Below, piece after piece: positions 35,467 through 44,846 of a stretch of DNA of 64,000 bases. A program made the translations under genes and the position numbers. The notes under the pieces were generated by a model. It had not been told where the DNA came from, made no database searches, and saw only the letters and a program-made list of their open reading frames with translations. The first letter of the stretch is position 1; each line of letters begins with the position of its first letter. This DNA comes from a virus: the IMG/VR virus record IMGVR_UViG_3300008954_000023, positions 30,151 to 94,150 of that record, one strand, 5' to 3'.

Positions 35467-38400
35467 ATGGCGAAGCTCGACACCCGCGCACTCTTTGAGA
35501 GCATCAAGACCCGGACCACGGCAGAGATCCGTCAGCAGTTCCCCTTCGAAGGCCGTACTCGCCGCCTCGAGCTCGTAGACATCAAGGTCGAAGATCAGGC
35601 CAGGCTCCCAGCAGATCTGCATCACACAGACAACATCGAGGCCCAGGCTCATGCGAAGGCCAAGGGCCGTACCTGGGGCGTTCCTGTCCGGGCCACGCTC
35701 CGGCTCGTAGACAAGTCCACAGGGAAGCCCGTAGATCAACAGTCCTTGGTCATCCTCCGCCTTCCGAAGATCACGAGCCGCTACAGCTACATCATCGCCG
35801 GACAGGAACGGCAGCACGACAGCCTCTTCCGCTCCAAGCCGCGACCGTACCACCGCATCGCCAACAACGGAGACATCCAGGCCCGGTGGAACCTCGCCCG
35901 AGGCCTGGGCTTCGACATCACCTACGAGCCGAAGAAGGGTCGGTTCCTCATGCGCTTCGGGACCTCGAACGTCCCGATGCACCCCATCCTTCAGGCTCTC
36001 GGAGTCTCTGATGCCAAGATGCGGCAGACATGGGGTGAGGCCGTCTTTGCTGCGAACCAACGGGCCGGAAGGAGGGAGCGGGATGTCACCAAGGCGTTCA
36101 CGGCCCTTCGTCTCATGCCTCCAGGACAGAAGCGGGCCACGCATGAGCAGAAGGTGGCCCTTCTGCGGAAGTACTTCACCGAGGAGACGGAGGTGTGGCC
36201 GGATGCCATGAAGTCCGTCTTCGGCAAGGAGTACTCCAACGTCAACGGCGAGAACCTTCTCCTCTCCTCGAAGCGGCTCCTGAAGATTCAGAAGGGCCGC
36301 TCCAAGGACGCGCCGCCGATTGATGAGCGCCCTGATGATCGCCAGTCTCTGTCGACGAAGTACCTCGCGACCACAGAGGACTTCATCATCGAGTCCATCC
36401 GGAAGCAGTCTCGTGACCTGCGGCGAAAGGTGCTCTCGAAGATCGACCGCGAGGACGCCCGCATCTCGGACATCATCTCGGCCAGCCTCTTCAACAAGGT
36501 TGTGCATGGCGTCTTCGACCACGCCCAGCGGCCTGATCAGACCAACCCGCTCCAGTTCCTCTCCGGTCACATGCGGACCACCATTCGAGGTGCGGCCTTC
36601 GGCGGTGTCGGCTCCACGCGCGTGAATCTGGACAAAGACAAGCAGATCAACCCCACCCATCTGGGGTTTCTTGATCCTATCCAGACCCCAGAGTGCTGGC
36701 CGGGGCATGCCGAAGTCTTCACGAAGGAGGGCTGGATCCGCTGGGACCAGACCGCAAACGATACGGAGTTCCTGTGCCGCCAAGAGGGGAAGACCTTCTT
36801 CCAGGCGGCGGTCCGGGTTCACAGGGGCCCCTACTCCGGAGACCTCTACTGCCTCGAGCATGGCAAGATCTCCTATGAGGTGACTCCCAATCACCGGATG
36901 TGGGTTGACACCGTGAGCGGTCCCTCATCTTGGCGATTCTCGACTGCGAGCCGGGTGCACGGCAAAACGCGCCGTTTCGACACAGGACACAGTCCCGCCG
37001 AAGGAGAACTTCGCGAGTTCACTCTCCCTGTTGTGCCGGGGAACAACTCCTCAAAGAATGTTGAAGAGCCCATCGACATCGAAGATTGGGCAGAGTTCAT
37101 GGGCTGGTTCCTGTCCGAAGGTACGGTTCATTACCGAGAAGACAAAAGCCGCTACAACGTACGCATCGCTCAAGTCGCATGGAAGAATCTGGCGGAGTAC
37201 GAAGCGATCGAAGCCCTTCTGGATCGGTTGCCTTTCAACTGGCATTGGGATGGAGAAGGGAAGAGCTTCGGCATCTCGACCAAGCAACTTGCGCACTACC
37301 TCCGGCAGTTCGGAAAAGCTCACGAGAAGTTCATCCCAGACTACTTCTTCGATGCCACTACGGAAGCGCGAGAGGCCTTGTTGGAGGCTCTTCTTCTTGG
37401 AGACGGCCGTATTGGTTCCGTTCGTAAGGACGGCCGCTCTTACGAGCAGCAGGTCTACACGACTACCAGTCCTCAACTGGCCATAGACGTAGAACGTCTG
37501 GCAGTCTCGCTCGGCTACCCGACCAAGATCTCCCGCTATGAGGACAACCGCGAAGATCGGTATCTCGACGTCTATGAGGTACGACTCCTGCAGCATCGCT
37601 ATCGTACGGCCACCCCACGCCACCCCAACTACCCTTCGAGATACCACAGGAAGAAGTACTCAGGGCAAGTCTACTGCGCGACTGTTCCAGGAGGCCTCCT
37701 TTACTGCCGGATGCCCGGAAAGGTAGGATTCTGGTCAGGGAACTCCGATGAAACGGGTATCGCCCTGCATCTCCCTCTCGGAGTCCAGCTCACACCAGCC
37801 AAGCAGCAGAAGGGCAAGTCCCGCGTCTCGCCAGGCCACGAACTGAACACCAAGGTCTACGACCGGAAGAAGAAGGACTGGGTCCTGGCCACCCCTGCCG
37901 ATCTCGAGCGGGAGAACGTCGCATATCCGGACCAGGTGAAGTGGACGAACGGCCGCCCCACACCAGTCTCCCGGGATGTGGTCTGCTACGACTCGGAGCG
38001 GGGTACGTCTTCTCGCCCCTGGGCACAGGTCCGTTACATCCTCCCTTCCTCGAAGGCTCTGCTCTCTTTTTCTGCGAACCTCATCCCGTTCCTGGGTAGC
38101 AACTCCGGGAACAGGACCATGACCGGCTCCAAGATGCAGGAGCAGGCAGTCGCACTCAAAGATCGAGAGGCCCCGCTTGTTCAGACGAAGACCGATGGCA
38201 AGATGACTTTCGAGTCAGCCCTCGGTACGACCTCCTCTCATCGGTCTCCGGTGGCAGGAACGATCACACGGGTGACGAAGGATGCTATCTTTATCCGTCC
38301 ATCCTCAGGAGGAAAGGCAGTAAAAGTACCCATCTACAACCACTTCCCTCTCAACGGGAAGAAGGGGATGATTCACGCAGAGCCTGTGGTGAAGAAGGGC

Positions 38401-41400
38401 CAGAAGGTGAAGGAGGGAGATCTCCTCGCAGATACGTCGTTTACGAAGGGCGGCACCCTGGCCATGGGGAAAAACCTCCGGACGGCCTACATCCCATGGA
38501 AGGGGCTGACATTCGAGGACTCAGTGGTCATTTCTGAGTCGGCATCGAAGAAGCTCACATCCTCACATTTGCATAAGGAGTCGGTGACGTTCTATACCGG
38601 CATGCTTGGTGGGAAGCCGGGCTCCAAGGCAAAGTGGGTGGACTACGCTTTGCCGGAGCGTACGACTGCTGACAAGCTCGCGAAGCTCGATGATGCGGGC
38701 ATCGTAAATGTCGGCACGAAGGTGGTGGACGGTGACGTCCTCATCGCCGTCTTGTCGCCTTCGCAGCAGACCAAAGAGGATGCGATTCTCAAGAGCATCC
38801 ATCGGTCTCTGGTTCGCGACTACCGCGACCGCTCCGTTGTCTGGCACCATGACTATCCAGGCACGGTGGTCAAGGTCACTCGTGCCGGGAAGAAGGTCAC
38901 TGTCCATGTGAAGACCGAAGAGCCTATGACCATCGGCGACAAGCTCGCAGGTCGCTACGGGAACAAGGGTGTGGTCGGGCGCGTGGTTCCAGACAAGGAG
39001 ATGCCACGAACGAAGGATGGCAAGCCGCTGGACGTTTTGTTCAATCCTGCCACAGTCGTCTCTCGGATGAACCTTGGTCAGGTGTTGGAGACTGCTGCAA
39101 GCAAGATCGCGCGGAAGACTGGCAAGCCTTTCGTGGTCGAGAACTTCGCAGCGGGTGTGGACCATACTCAGCAGGTCAAGGATGCTCTGAAGAAGCACGG
39201 CCTCTCAGACACCGAAGAGGTCATCGATCCTGCGACAGGGAAGCCCATCGGGCAAGTACTGACGGGTGAGCAGTACATCATGAAGCTCCACCACATGGTG
39301 GATAAAGCCATGACTGCGCGTTCTTACGGGACTTACACCTCCTCCGGCGCAGCCCCTGCAGGCTCTGGCATTCCTGGTGGTGGCCAGAAGATGGATGCCT
39401 TGGCGACCTATGCCCTCCTCGCACACGGAGCGAAGCACAACCTCCGAGACGCTCAGACCATCAAGTCCGATGGTGACCAGGAAGAGGTGTGGGATGCCGT
39501 GATGCTCGGCCGTCCATTGCCTCCGCCGAAGCCGACGCGAGGCATGACCAACATGCTCTCGTACATGCGGGCGATGGGTATCGATACCGAGAAGAAGGGC
39601 AACAACTACGTCATCTCCCCGCTCACGGATAAGCAGGCTCTCGCCATCTCCAATGGCGAGATCAAGATGCCCCACAAGGCGCTGTACGCGAAGGGCGCAC
39701 GCACTCTCGAAGAGGCACGCGGTCTCTTTGATCCACGAGTCACGGGCGGAATGGATGGCCCTTACTGGGGACACATCAAGCTGCAAGAGCGCATGCCGAA
39801 CCCGATGTTCCAGGGAGCTATCCAATCCCTGCTTGGCATCACGGACAGGCAGTACAAAGAGCTCGTAGGTCCGAAGCTCCAGAAGGACGGCTCCTCTGGT
39901 TTCGACGTCATCAACCAGCGGCTCGGGGCCATCAACGTAGACCGCGAGCTGGCAGCTACTCAGGCTCAGCTCCCGAAGCTCACGGAGTCCAAGCTCAACA
40001 AGGCTCGGAAGAAGGTCAAGTACCTTCAAGCCTTGAAGAAGCTGAAGGTCTCTCCGGTGGATGCGTACACCAGCAAGGTTGTACCTGTCATTCCGCCGAC
40101 GATGAGGAAGATCTCCATCGGTCTGGATGGGAAGCAGATCCTCGATGACCTCAACGGCCTGTACCTCTCAGTCGGCCAGGCCAATGCCGCGTTGAAGAAC
40201 GCAGACCCTTCGACTCCGAGGTCAGAGCTTCAGAAGTCAAAGGCCCACCTGTACCAGGCCACCGCGGGGCTGCGGATGACGGGTACTTCCATCGGCGGCC
40301 GCCACCACCGCGGACTGATGGAGAGGCTCATCGGCAAGGTGCAGGGCGTAGGCCAGCCGAAGCACTCCCTGTTCCAGTCGGGAGTCCTCGGTAGGCGACA
40401 GGATCTCTCCGGCCGCTCGGTCATCATCCCTGAGCCAGACATGGGCCTCGACGAGGTCGGTATTCCCATCCCCATGGCGATGGAGATGTATCGCCCCTTC
40501 GTCGTCCGAGAGCTCGTACGGGAGGGAACGGCCCCTCTTGATGCCGACAAGCTCATCGACAAGAACGATCCTCGGACCCTTCACGCCTTGAAGCGTGCAG
40601 TGGCAGATCGTCCCGTACTGATGAAGCGTGACCCTGCCCTGCACAAGTTCTCTGTCATGGGGTTCAAGCCGAAGCTCGTGAGCGGGAAGTCCATCCAGAT
40701 CCATCCGCTCGTCACGGGCGGCTTCAACGCGGACTTCGACGGCGACAAGATGGGCCTCTTCGTACCGGCCTCTGAAGAGGCAAAGGACGAGGCCCAGAAG
40801 CTCCTGCCCTCGAAGAACCTGTTCAGCCCGACCCACTTCGGACTGATGCCGACCCCCTCACAGGACTCCCTCCACGGGATCTACCTGTCCACGAAGTGGG
40901 GCCGTCCTGTCACAGTACCGAAGGGAACCACCCGGCAGCAGGCCGTTACCATGCTGCGGAAGGGCGAGCTCAAGCCCTCGGACGTCATCACCATCGACGG
41001 CAAGAAGACCACGCCTGGCCGTCTTGAGCTTGCTTCCAGACTCCCGCCCGCCATGCGAGATGATGCGCGGCTCTTGTACGACAAGAACTTCAAGCTCGAC
41101 AAGAAAGGGATGAAGGCATTCCTCACGGATGTGGCTCGGAAGCATCCGAAGCAGTTCGGCGTGGCCGTCAATGCCTGGAAGGACCAGGGGAATCGGGTCT
41201 CCTTCACTGCCGGAGCTTCGTTCTCCCTCAACGACTTCCACGATGGGAAGAGGGCCCGGGATCGCATCCTCGCCAAGTACAAGCGCAAGGAGGCAGAGAT
41301 CCGGTCCTCCCGGAAGTCTCGTCGTCAGAAGGACAAGGCCATCGTCGCGCTCTATGCCAAGGCTCAGGCGGAACTCAAGGCTGCTGGCATGGAGATGTAC

Positions 41401-44004
41401 GGCAAGAGCAAGAACCGTGTCTACGAGTGGGCACAGTCCGGCGGCCGTGGTGGTTGGAACCAGTTTGGCCAGATGGTCTTCGGCCCGATGCTCGTCACCG
41501 ATCCGGAGAAGCGTCCAGTCCCTGTCCCGCTCACGAAGTCTTACGGCGAGGGTCTTCCCATCTCGCAGTACATGGCCGCGATGCACGGAGCCCGAAAGGG
41601 AACCCTGGACCGCGCAGCAGGTACGCGAGACCCTGGTGCCCTGACTAAGGACATCATCAACACCGTCATCGACTACAAGGTCTCGGCCGAGGACTGCGGC
41701 TCTACGCGTGGCACGAAGATGCCAACCGCGAGCGTGGACACGGCGGACAGGTACCTCATCACCCCGGTCAAGTTGAAGGATGGCACGACCATTCAGGCAG
41801 GCACGCTTCTGACCTCGCCACTCCTGACCCGGATGCGGAACTCTGGAGTCAAGGAGGCACACGTCCGTTCACCCTTGCACTGCAAGATGTCGAAGGGGAT
41901 CTGCCAGCACTGCCTCGGCCTCTCCGAGCGAGGGAAGCATCACGATGTAGGTACCAACGTGGGGGTCATCTCTGGCCACGCGCTGGGAGAACCGGTCACA
42001 CAGCTCACCATGCGGTGCAACGCTGCAGGGAACTTGGTCCGTATACGCGCCGGGGAGGACATCTTTACCTGCTCTCTGGAGCAGCTCTGGCAGTCCATTC
42101 CCGGTACGGTTCGCGTGGATGACGACCCCGGACATACGCGAATCGAGACGAAGGCAACGCCAGGTTTGGAGGTATGGGACCAGACCGGGTGGACGAGGAT
42201 TCGTACGATCCAGAGACATCAGCAGGATGACGAGATGTACATCTCTCGTACATCATCGGGACGTGCCTTCGTATCGCAGGGGAACCATCCGAACTGGGCC
42301 CGCCAGAACGCTCCTGCGTGTACCTCTTGCGGGTGTGAAGAGCCTCACAAGTTCAACAGCCGGCACCAGCGCAGAGGCGAGGACATGGTCACGCTCCGAT
42401 GCGTGGAGTGCGACCATCGTTTCACGGTCCGGAAGGGTGAGTACGAGCGGGGCCAGGAGCGGGTGGTCTACACAGAGAATCTCCAGGGCCTGCTGATCGG
42501 AGTCTCGGAGGCGCCCAAAGACACCGTGCCTTTCGAGCTTCCGATGCCTCCGTACCTGATGGGTATGTGGCTCGCAGAAGGGTGCTTCCGCCATGAGAAG
42601 AACAAGACTCTCCGACTGGAAGAGGGAACGCAGCGACGGGTCAAGCGTAGTCACACGAACTACCGGAAGCTCCACTCACTGATCATTACTCAGAAGCCTG
42701 GAGTGATTCACGACCAGATCCTCCAGGAGCTCGATGAAGCGGGCATCTCGTACCATGTCTCTGGCAAGAACATCATCTTTGGAGATGTAGAGCTTTGCCA
42801 GCGACTATGGGGCTGCGGAAGCAAGGCATCTGAGAAGCAGCTTCCTCCCGGATTCCTTGCGATGTCGAAGGAATCCATCATGGAGTTTTTGGCGGGATAC
42901 TACGACGGAGACGGTACTTGCGACCCAGGTGAGACACGCTTCTCTTTCGACACTACGAGCTGGACTCTCGCGTCTCAGGTTGCAGAGCTTGTACGCGCGA
43001 TAGACGGAGTGGCGAGTCTCTACAAAACCCCGTGGAGAGGTACCTCTCAGAACCAAGGCTACCGCGTCAATGCAGCCCTCTATGAGCCTTTGCCGTCTGT
43101 GAAGGGCCACCCGCTTCGGACAAGCCTCAACTCTGAGTTCGACGATTACGAACAGGTATCTGCCGTGCAAGAGGTTGAATACGGAGGGGGCTTCGTGTAC
43201 GACATCGCTACAGAGACGAGGGCTTTCTCGTCGAACGGGGTTCGCACTCACAACACCTTCCATACCGGTGGATCGGTCGGCAACGATGGTGTCGTGGATG
43301 CCTTCCAGCGGGTGAAGCAGCTCTTCTTTGTTCCGAAGAGGCTTCCAGGATCTGCGGCCTTGGCGACGGTCTCCGGCCAGGTGTCCCTGGTCCGACAGAA
43401 TCCTCTCGGAGGCTACGACGTTGTCATCGAAGGGAAGACGCACCGTGTCATCGAAGGGAAGGTGCTGCCGAGCATCCGAAAGGGTGTGCATGTCAAGAAG
43501 GGTGATCCACTCTCCTCCGGCTCCATCAATCCGCATGAGCTCCTGCAGCAGACCAGGAGCATGGGGCGGGTTCGTGACTACCTGACTACTGAGGTTTCCA
43601 AGGCGTATGGCGGGTCCGTACGTCGTCGGCATGTGGAGACGGTGGTGAGGGCCATGACGAACCTCACCATGGTCAACTCTGCTCCACCAGACTCCGGCCT
43701 GATGCGCGGCCAGCTCACGCCCTTGTCACGCGTGAAGGCGTACAACGAGGAGGCCAAGGCCGAGGGGAAGCCGACCATCCTTCATACGCCTCAGCTCCGT
43801 CCCATGACGGAGATGCCATTGGCAGGTAAGGAAGACTGGATGGCGCGGTTGAACTACCGTCGCCTGAAGGAGACGTACCAGGAAGGTGCAGCACAGGGCT
43901 GGGCCTCGGACATTCACGGAGATCATCCGATTCCTGGTCTGGCTCATGGTGCGGAGTTCGGGCTGAAGCCCTATGAGCCTCCGAAGGTTCCCGGGAGACG
44001 GTGA
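35467..44004 (+). CDS. Single-chain fused RNA polymerase beta-beta' with two inteins
   Basis: 2845-residue precursor from the ATG at 35467 (an upstream in-frame ATG at 35356 adds 37 residues that do not look like RNA polymerase). After removing inteins at 410-759 and 2184-2596 the enzyme is about 2082 residues. Beta motifs come first: rifampicin-region-like 'RPDQTNPLQFLSG', 'THLGFLDPIQTPE', 'ANLIPFLGS', 'YGNKGVVGRVVP' (~1162), 'GGQKMDALATYALLAHGA'. Beta' motifs follow: 'YWGHIKLQERMPNP' (~1432), 'GRRQDLSGRSVIIPEPDM', catalytic 'NADFDGDKMG' (1754-1763), zinc site Cys near 2077 and 2138-2148, 'GEPVTQLTMRTFHTGG'. Both double-psi barrels look intact, so it should be catalytic. Lies among virion genes; probable late or virion-packaged transcriptase. 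No sigma, alpha or omega gene seen. Confidence 0.93.
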   Translation: MAKLDTRALFESIKTRTTAEIRQQFPFEGRTRRLELVDIKVEDQARLPADLHHTDNIEAQAHAKAKGRTWGVPVRATLRLVDKSTGKPVDQQSLVILRLPKITSRYSYIIAGQERQHDSLFRSKPRPYHRIANNGDIQARWNLARGLGFDITYEPKKGRFLMRFGTSNVPMHPILQALGVSDAKMRQTWGEAVFAANQRAGRRERDVTKAFTALRLMPPGQKRATHEQKVALLRKYFTEETEVWPDAMKSVFGKEYSNVNGENLLLSSKRLLKIQKGRSKDAPPIDERPDDRQSLSTKYLATTEDFIIESIRKQSRDLRRKVLSKIDREDARISDIISASLFNKVVHGVFDHAQRPDQTNPLQFLSGHMRTTIRGAAFGGVGSTRVNLDKDKQINPTHLGFLDPIQTPECWPGHAEVFTKEGWIRWDQTANDTEFLCRQEGKTFFQAAVRVHRGPYSGDLYCLEHGKISYEVTPNHRMWVDTVSGPSSWRFSTASRVHGKTRRFDTGHSPAEGELREFTLPVVPGNNSSKNVEEPIDIEDWAEFMGWFLSEGTVHYREDKSRYNVRIAQVAWKNLAEYEAIEALLDRLPFNWHWDGEGKSFGISTKQLAHYLRQFGKAHEKFIPDYFFDATTEAREALLEALLLGDGRIGSVRKDGRSYEQQVYTTTSPQLAIDVERLAVSLGYPTKISRYEDNREDRYLDVYEVRLLQHRYRTATPRHPNYPSRYHRKKYSGQVYCATVPGGLLYCRMPGKVGFWSGNSDETGIALHLPLGVQLTPAKQQKGKSRVSPGHELNTKVYDRKKKDWVLATPADLERENVAYPDQVKWTNGRPTPVSRDVVCYDSERGTSSRPWAQVRYILPSSKALLSFSANLIPFLGSNSGNRTMTGSKMQEQAVALKDREAPLVQTKTDGKMTFESALGTTSSHRSPVAGTITRVTKDAIFIRPSSGGKAVKVPIYNHFPLNGKKGMIHAEPVVKKGQKVKEGDLLADTSFTKGGTLAMGKNLRTAYIPWKGLTFEDSVVISESASKKLTSSHLHKESVTFYTGMLGGKPGSKAKWVDYALPERTTADKLAKLDDAGIVNVGTKVVDGDVLIAVLSPSQQTKEDAILKSIHRSLVRDYRDRSVVWHHDYPGTVVKVTRAGKKVTVHVKTEEPMTIGDKLAGRYGNKGVVGRVVPDKEMPRTKDGKPLDVLFNPATVVSRMNLGQVLETAASKIARKTGKPFVVENFAAGVDHTQQVKDALKKHGLSDTEEVIDPATGKPIGQVLTGEQYIMKLHHMVDKAMTARSYGTYTSSGAAPAGSGIPGGGQKMDALATYALLAHGAKHNLRDAQTIKSDGDQEEVWDAVMLGRPLPPPKPTRGMTNMLSYMRAMGIDTEKKGNNYVISPLTDKQALAISNGEIKMPHKALYAKGARTLEEARGLFDPRVTGGMDGPYWGHIKLQERMPNPMFQGAIQSLLGITDRQYKELVGPKLQKDGSSGFDVINQRLGAINVDRELAATQAQLPKLTESKLNKARKKVKYLQALKKLKVSPVDAYTSKVVPVIPPTMRKISIGLDGKQILDDLNGLYLSVGQANAALKNADPSTPRSELQKSKAHLYQATAGLRMTGTSIGGRHHRGLMERLIGKVQGVGQPKHSLFQSGVLGRRQDLSGRSVIIPEPDMGLDEVGIPIPMAMEMYRPFVVRELVREGTAPLDADKLIDKNDPRTLHALKRAVADRPVLMKRDPALHKFSVMGFKPKLVSGKSIQIHPLVTGGFNADFDGDKMGLFVPASEEAKDEAQKLLPSKNLFSPTHFGLMPTPSQDSLHGIYLSTKWGRPVTVPKGTTRQQAVTMLRKGELKPSDVITIDGKKTTPGRLELASRLPPAMRDDARLLYDKNFKLDKKGMKAFLTDVARKHPKQFGVAVNAWKDQGNRVSFTAGASFSLNDFHDGKRARDRILAKYKRKEAEIRSSRKSRRQKDKAIVALYAKAQAELKAAGMEMYGKSKNRVYEWAQSGGRGGWNQFGQMVFGPMLVTDPEKRPVPVPLTKSYGEGLPISQYMAAMHGARKGTLDRAAGTRDPGALTKDIINTVIDYKVSAEDCGSTRGTKMPTASVDTADRYLITPVKLKDGTTIQAGTLLTSPLLTRMRNSGVKEAHVRSPLHCKMSKGICQHCLGLSERGKHHDVGTNVGVISGHALGEPVTQLTMRCNAAGNLVRIRAGEDIFTCSLEQLWQSIPGTVRVDDDPGHTRIETKATPGLEVWDQTGWTRIRTIQRHQQDDEMYISRTSSGRAFVSQGNHPNWARQNAPACTSCGCEEPHKFNSRHQRRGEDMVTLRCVECDHRFTVRKGEYERGQERVVYTENLQGLLIGVSEAPKDTVPFELPMPPYLMGMWLAEGCFRHEKNKTLRLEEGTQRRVKRSHTNYRKLHSLIITQKPGVIHDQILQELDEAGISYHVSGKNIIFGDVELCQRLWGCGSKASEKQLPPGFLAMSKESIMEFLAGYYDGDGTCDPGETRFSFDTTSWTLASQVAELVRAIDGVASLYKTPWRGTSQNQGYRVNAALYEPLPSVKGHPLRTSLNSEFDDYEQVSAVQEVEYGGGFVYDIATETRAFSSNGVRTHNTFHTGGSVGNDGVVDAFQRVKQLFFVPKRLPGSAALATVSGQVSLVRQNPLGGYDVVIEGKTHRVIEGKVLPSIRKGVHVKKGDPLSSGSINPHELLQQTRSMGRVRDYLTTEVSKAYGGSVRRRHVETVVRAMTNLTMVNSAPPDSGLMRGQLTPLSRVKAYNEEAKAEGKPTILHTPQLRPMTEMPLAGKEDWMARLNYRRLKETYQEGAAQGWASDIHGDHPIPGLAHGAEFGLKPYEPPKVPGRR
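36694..37743 (+). mobile_element. Intein 1 in RNA polymerase beta region (350 aa)
   Basis: Inserted after Thr-Pro-Glu of the beta 'IQTPE' motif and before 'SDETGIALHLPLG'. Starts Cys-Trp-Pro-Gly, ends 'KVGFWSGN' before Ser +1. Block B is 'EVTPNHRMWV' (Thr-x-x-His type). Endonuclease motifs are 'FMGWFLSEGTVHY' and 'LLEALLLGDGRIGS'. The second-to-last residue is Gly, not the usual His, and the pattern 'YCATVPGGLLYCRMPGK' before it matches a known intein C-terminal variant. Confidence 0.9.
42016..43254 (+). mobile_element. Intein 2 in RNA polymerase beta' region (413 aa, with zinc ribbon)
   Basis: Inserted in the beta' motif 'QLTMR|TFHTGG', next to the trigger-loop region. Begins Cys-Asn-Ala-Ala-Gly, ends 'NGVRTHN' before Thr +1. 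Endonuclease motifs 'LMGMWLAEGCFRHE' and 'IMEFLAGYYDGDGTCD' are intact. Between the splicing block B and the endonuclease it has a zinc-ribbon-like insert ('CTSCGCEEPH' and 'CVECDHRF'), which inteins do not usually have. Confidence 0.92.
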
Positions 44005-44843
44005 TGTTGAAGCAGGGCAGGCATTTCACAGCCGAAGAGTTCGACCAGATGGTTGGAAGTCTTCGTGATCTTCGGAAGAAGCGGCAGGCGAAGGCCCACA
44101 GGCAGGTGCAGAAGTACGAGGCGAAGTCTACGGCCCGACGCGCGGGCGGCGTAGATGCTGCCACCGCAGAGAAGATGGATCGTGCACAAGCGCGATTGCG
44201 CGGCCGTGCGGAGTTTGTGAGTGGAGTGGGCAAAGAGCAACAAGCCCCGGCCAATATCCCCGAGCAATACCGTGAACAGGCCAAGAAGGACATCGCCAAG
44301 CAAACAAGACAGGGGTACAGGGGTCTGCTCGGGCGTGGCAAGGATTCCCCTCTGGTACGTCGCCATATCCCCGAAAACCCGGCCGCAGTCAAAGCTCGGA
44401 AGGCTGAGGAGCTTCGCGGGAAGCTAAAGACTCACTTCGCAGATCAGCATGCTGCTGAAGCGAAGGCCCAGCAGGACTTCGTCGACAAGGCCAAAGCCCG
44501 TCAGGTTGGTGGTACCCAATCCGCAGCTTCTGCGTCGAAGCCTCCTACGGTATCGGCCCCTACGCCGAAGCCTGAGACTCCCACGCCGAAGCCCGACGCT
44601 TCCACCACTTCTGGAGGGGGTAGCTCTACTTCGACTCCAGATGCTGCCAAGCCCAAGCCTCCTCCGAAGACCCCGTCGAAGGGCCTGCTCGGAGGTATGA
44701 AGCCCGGGACGAAGCGCGGTCTTCTGATTGGAGGCGGCGTGGCGACAGGTCTGGCAGGTCTGGCGGCCATCCGTTCTGCCACAGCACCAAAGACTCCGCC
44801 GCCTCCGAAGATGGCAGGTTTGGCGGCACTGATCTGGAAGTAG
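44004..44843 (+). CDS. Hypothetical virion protein, low complexity with hydrophobic C-terminus
   Basis: 279 residues from the ATG at 44004 overlapping the polymerase stop (TGATG). N-terminal 150 residues are helical and very basic; then a Pro/Thr/Ser/Lys low-complexity linker (about 165-225), and a C-terminal hydrophobic segment ('LLIGGGVATGLAGLAAI') that could span or touch a membrane. It sits between the RNA polymerase and the tail-spike gene. An ejected or tail-tube-tip protein is possible; the function is not recognised. Confidence 0.6.
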   Translation: MLKQGRHFTAEEFDQMVGSLRDLRKKRQAKAHRQVQKYEAKSTARRAGGVDAATAEKMDRAQARLRGRAEFVSGVGKEQQAPANIPEQYREQAKKDIAKQTRQGYRGLLGRGKDSPLVRRHIPENPAAVKARKAEELRGKLKTHFADQHAAEAKAQQDFVDKAKARQVGGTQSAASASKPPTVSAPTPKPETPTPKPDASTTSGGGSSTSTPDAAKPKPPPKTPSKGLLGGMKPGTKRGLLIGGGVATGLAGLAAIRSATAPKTPPPPKMAGLAALIWK

Positions 44844-44846
44844 GCC

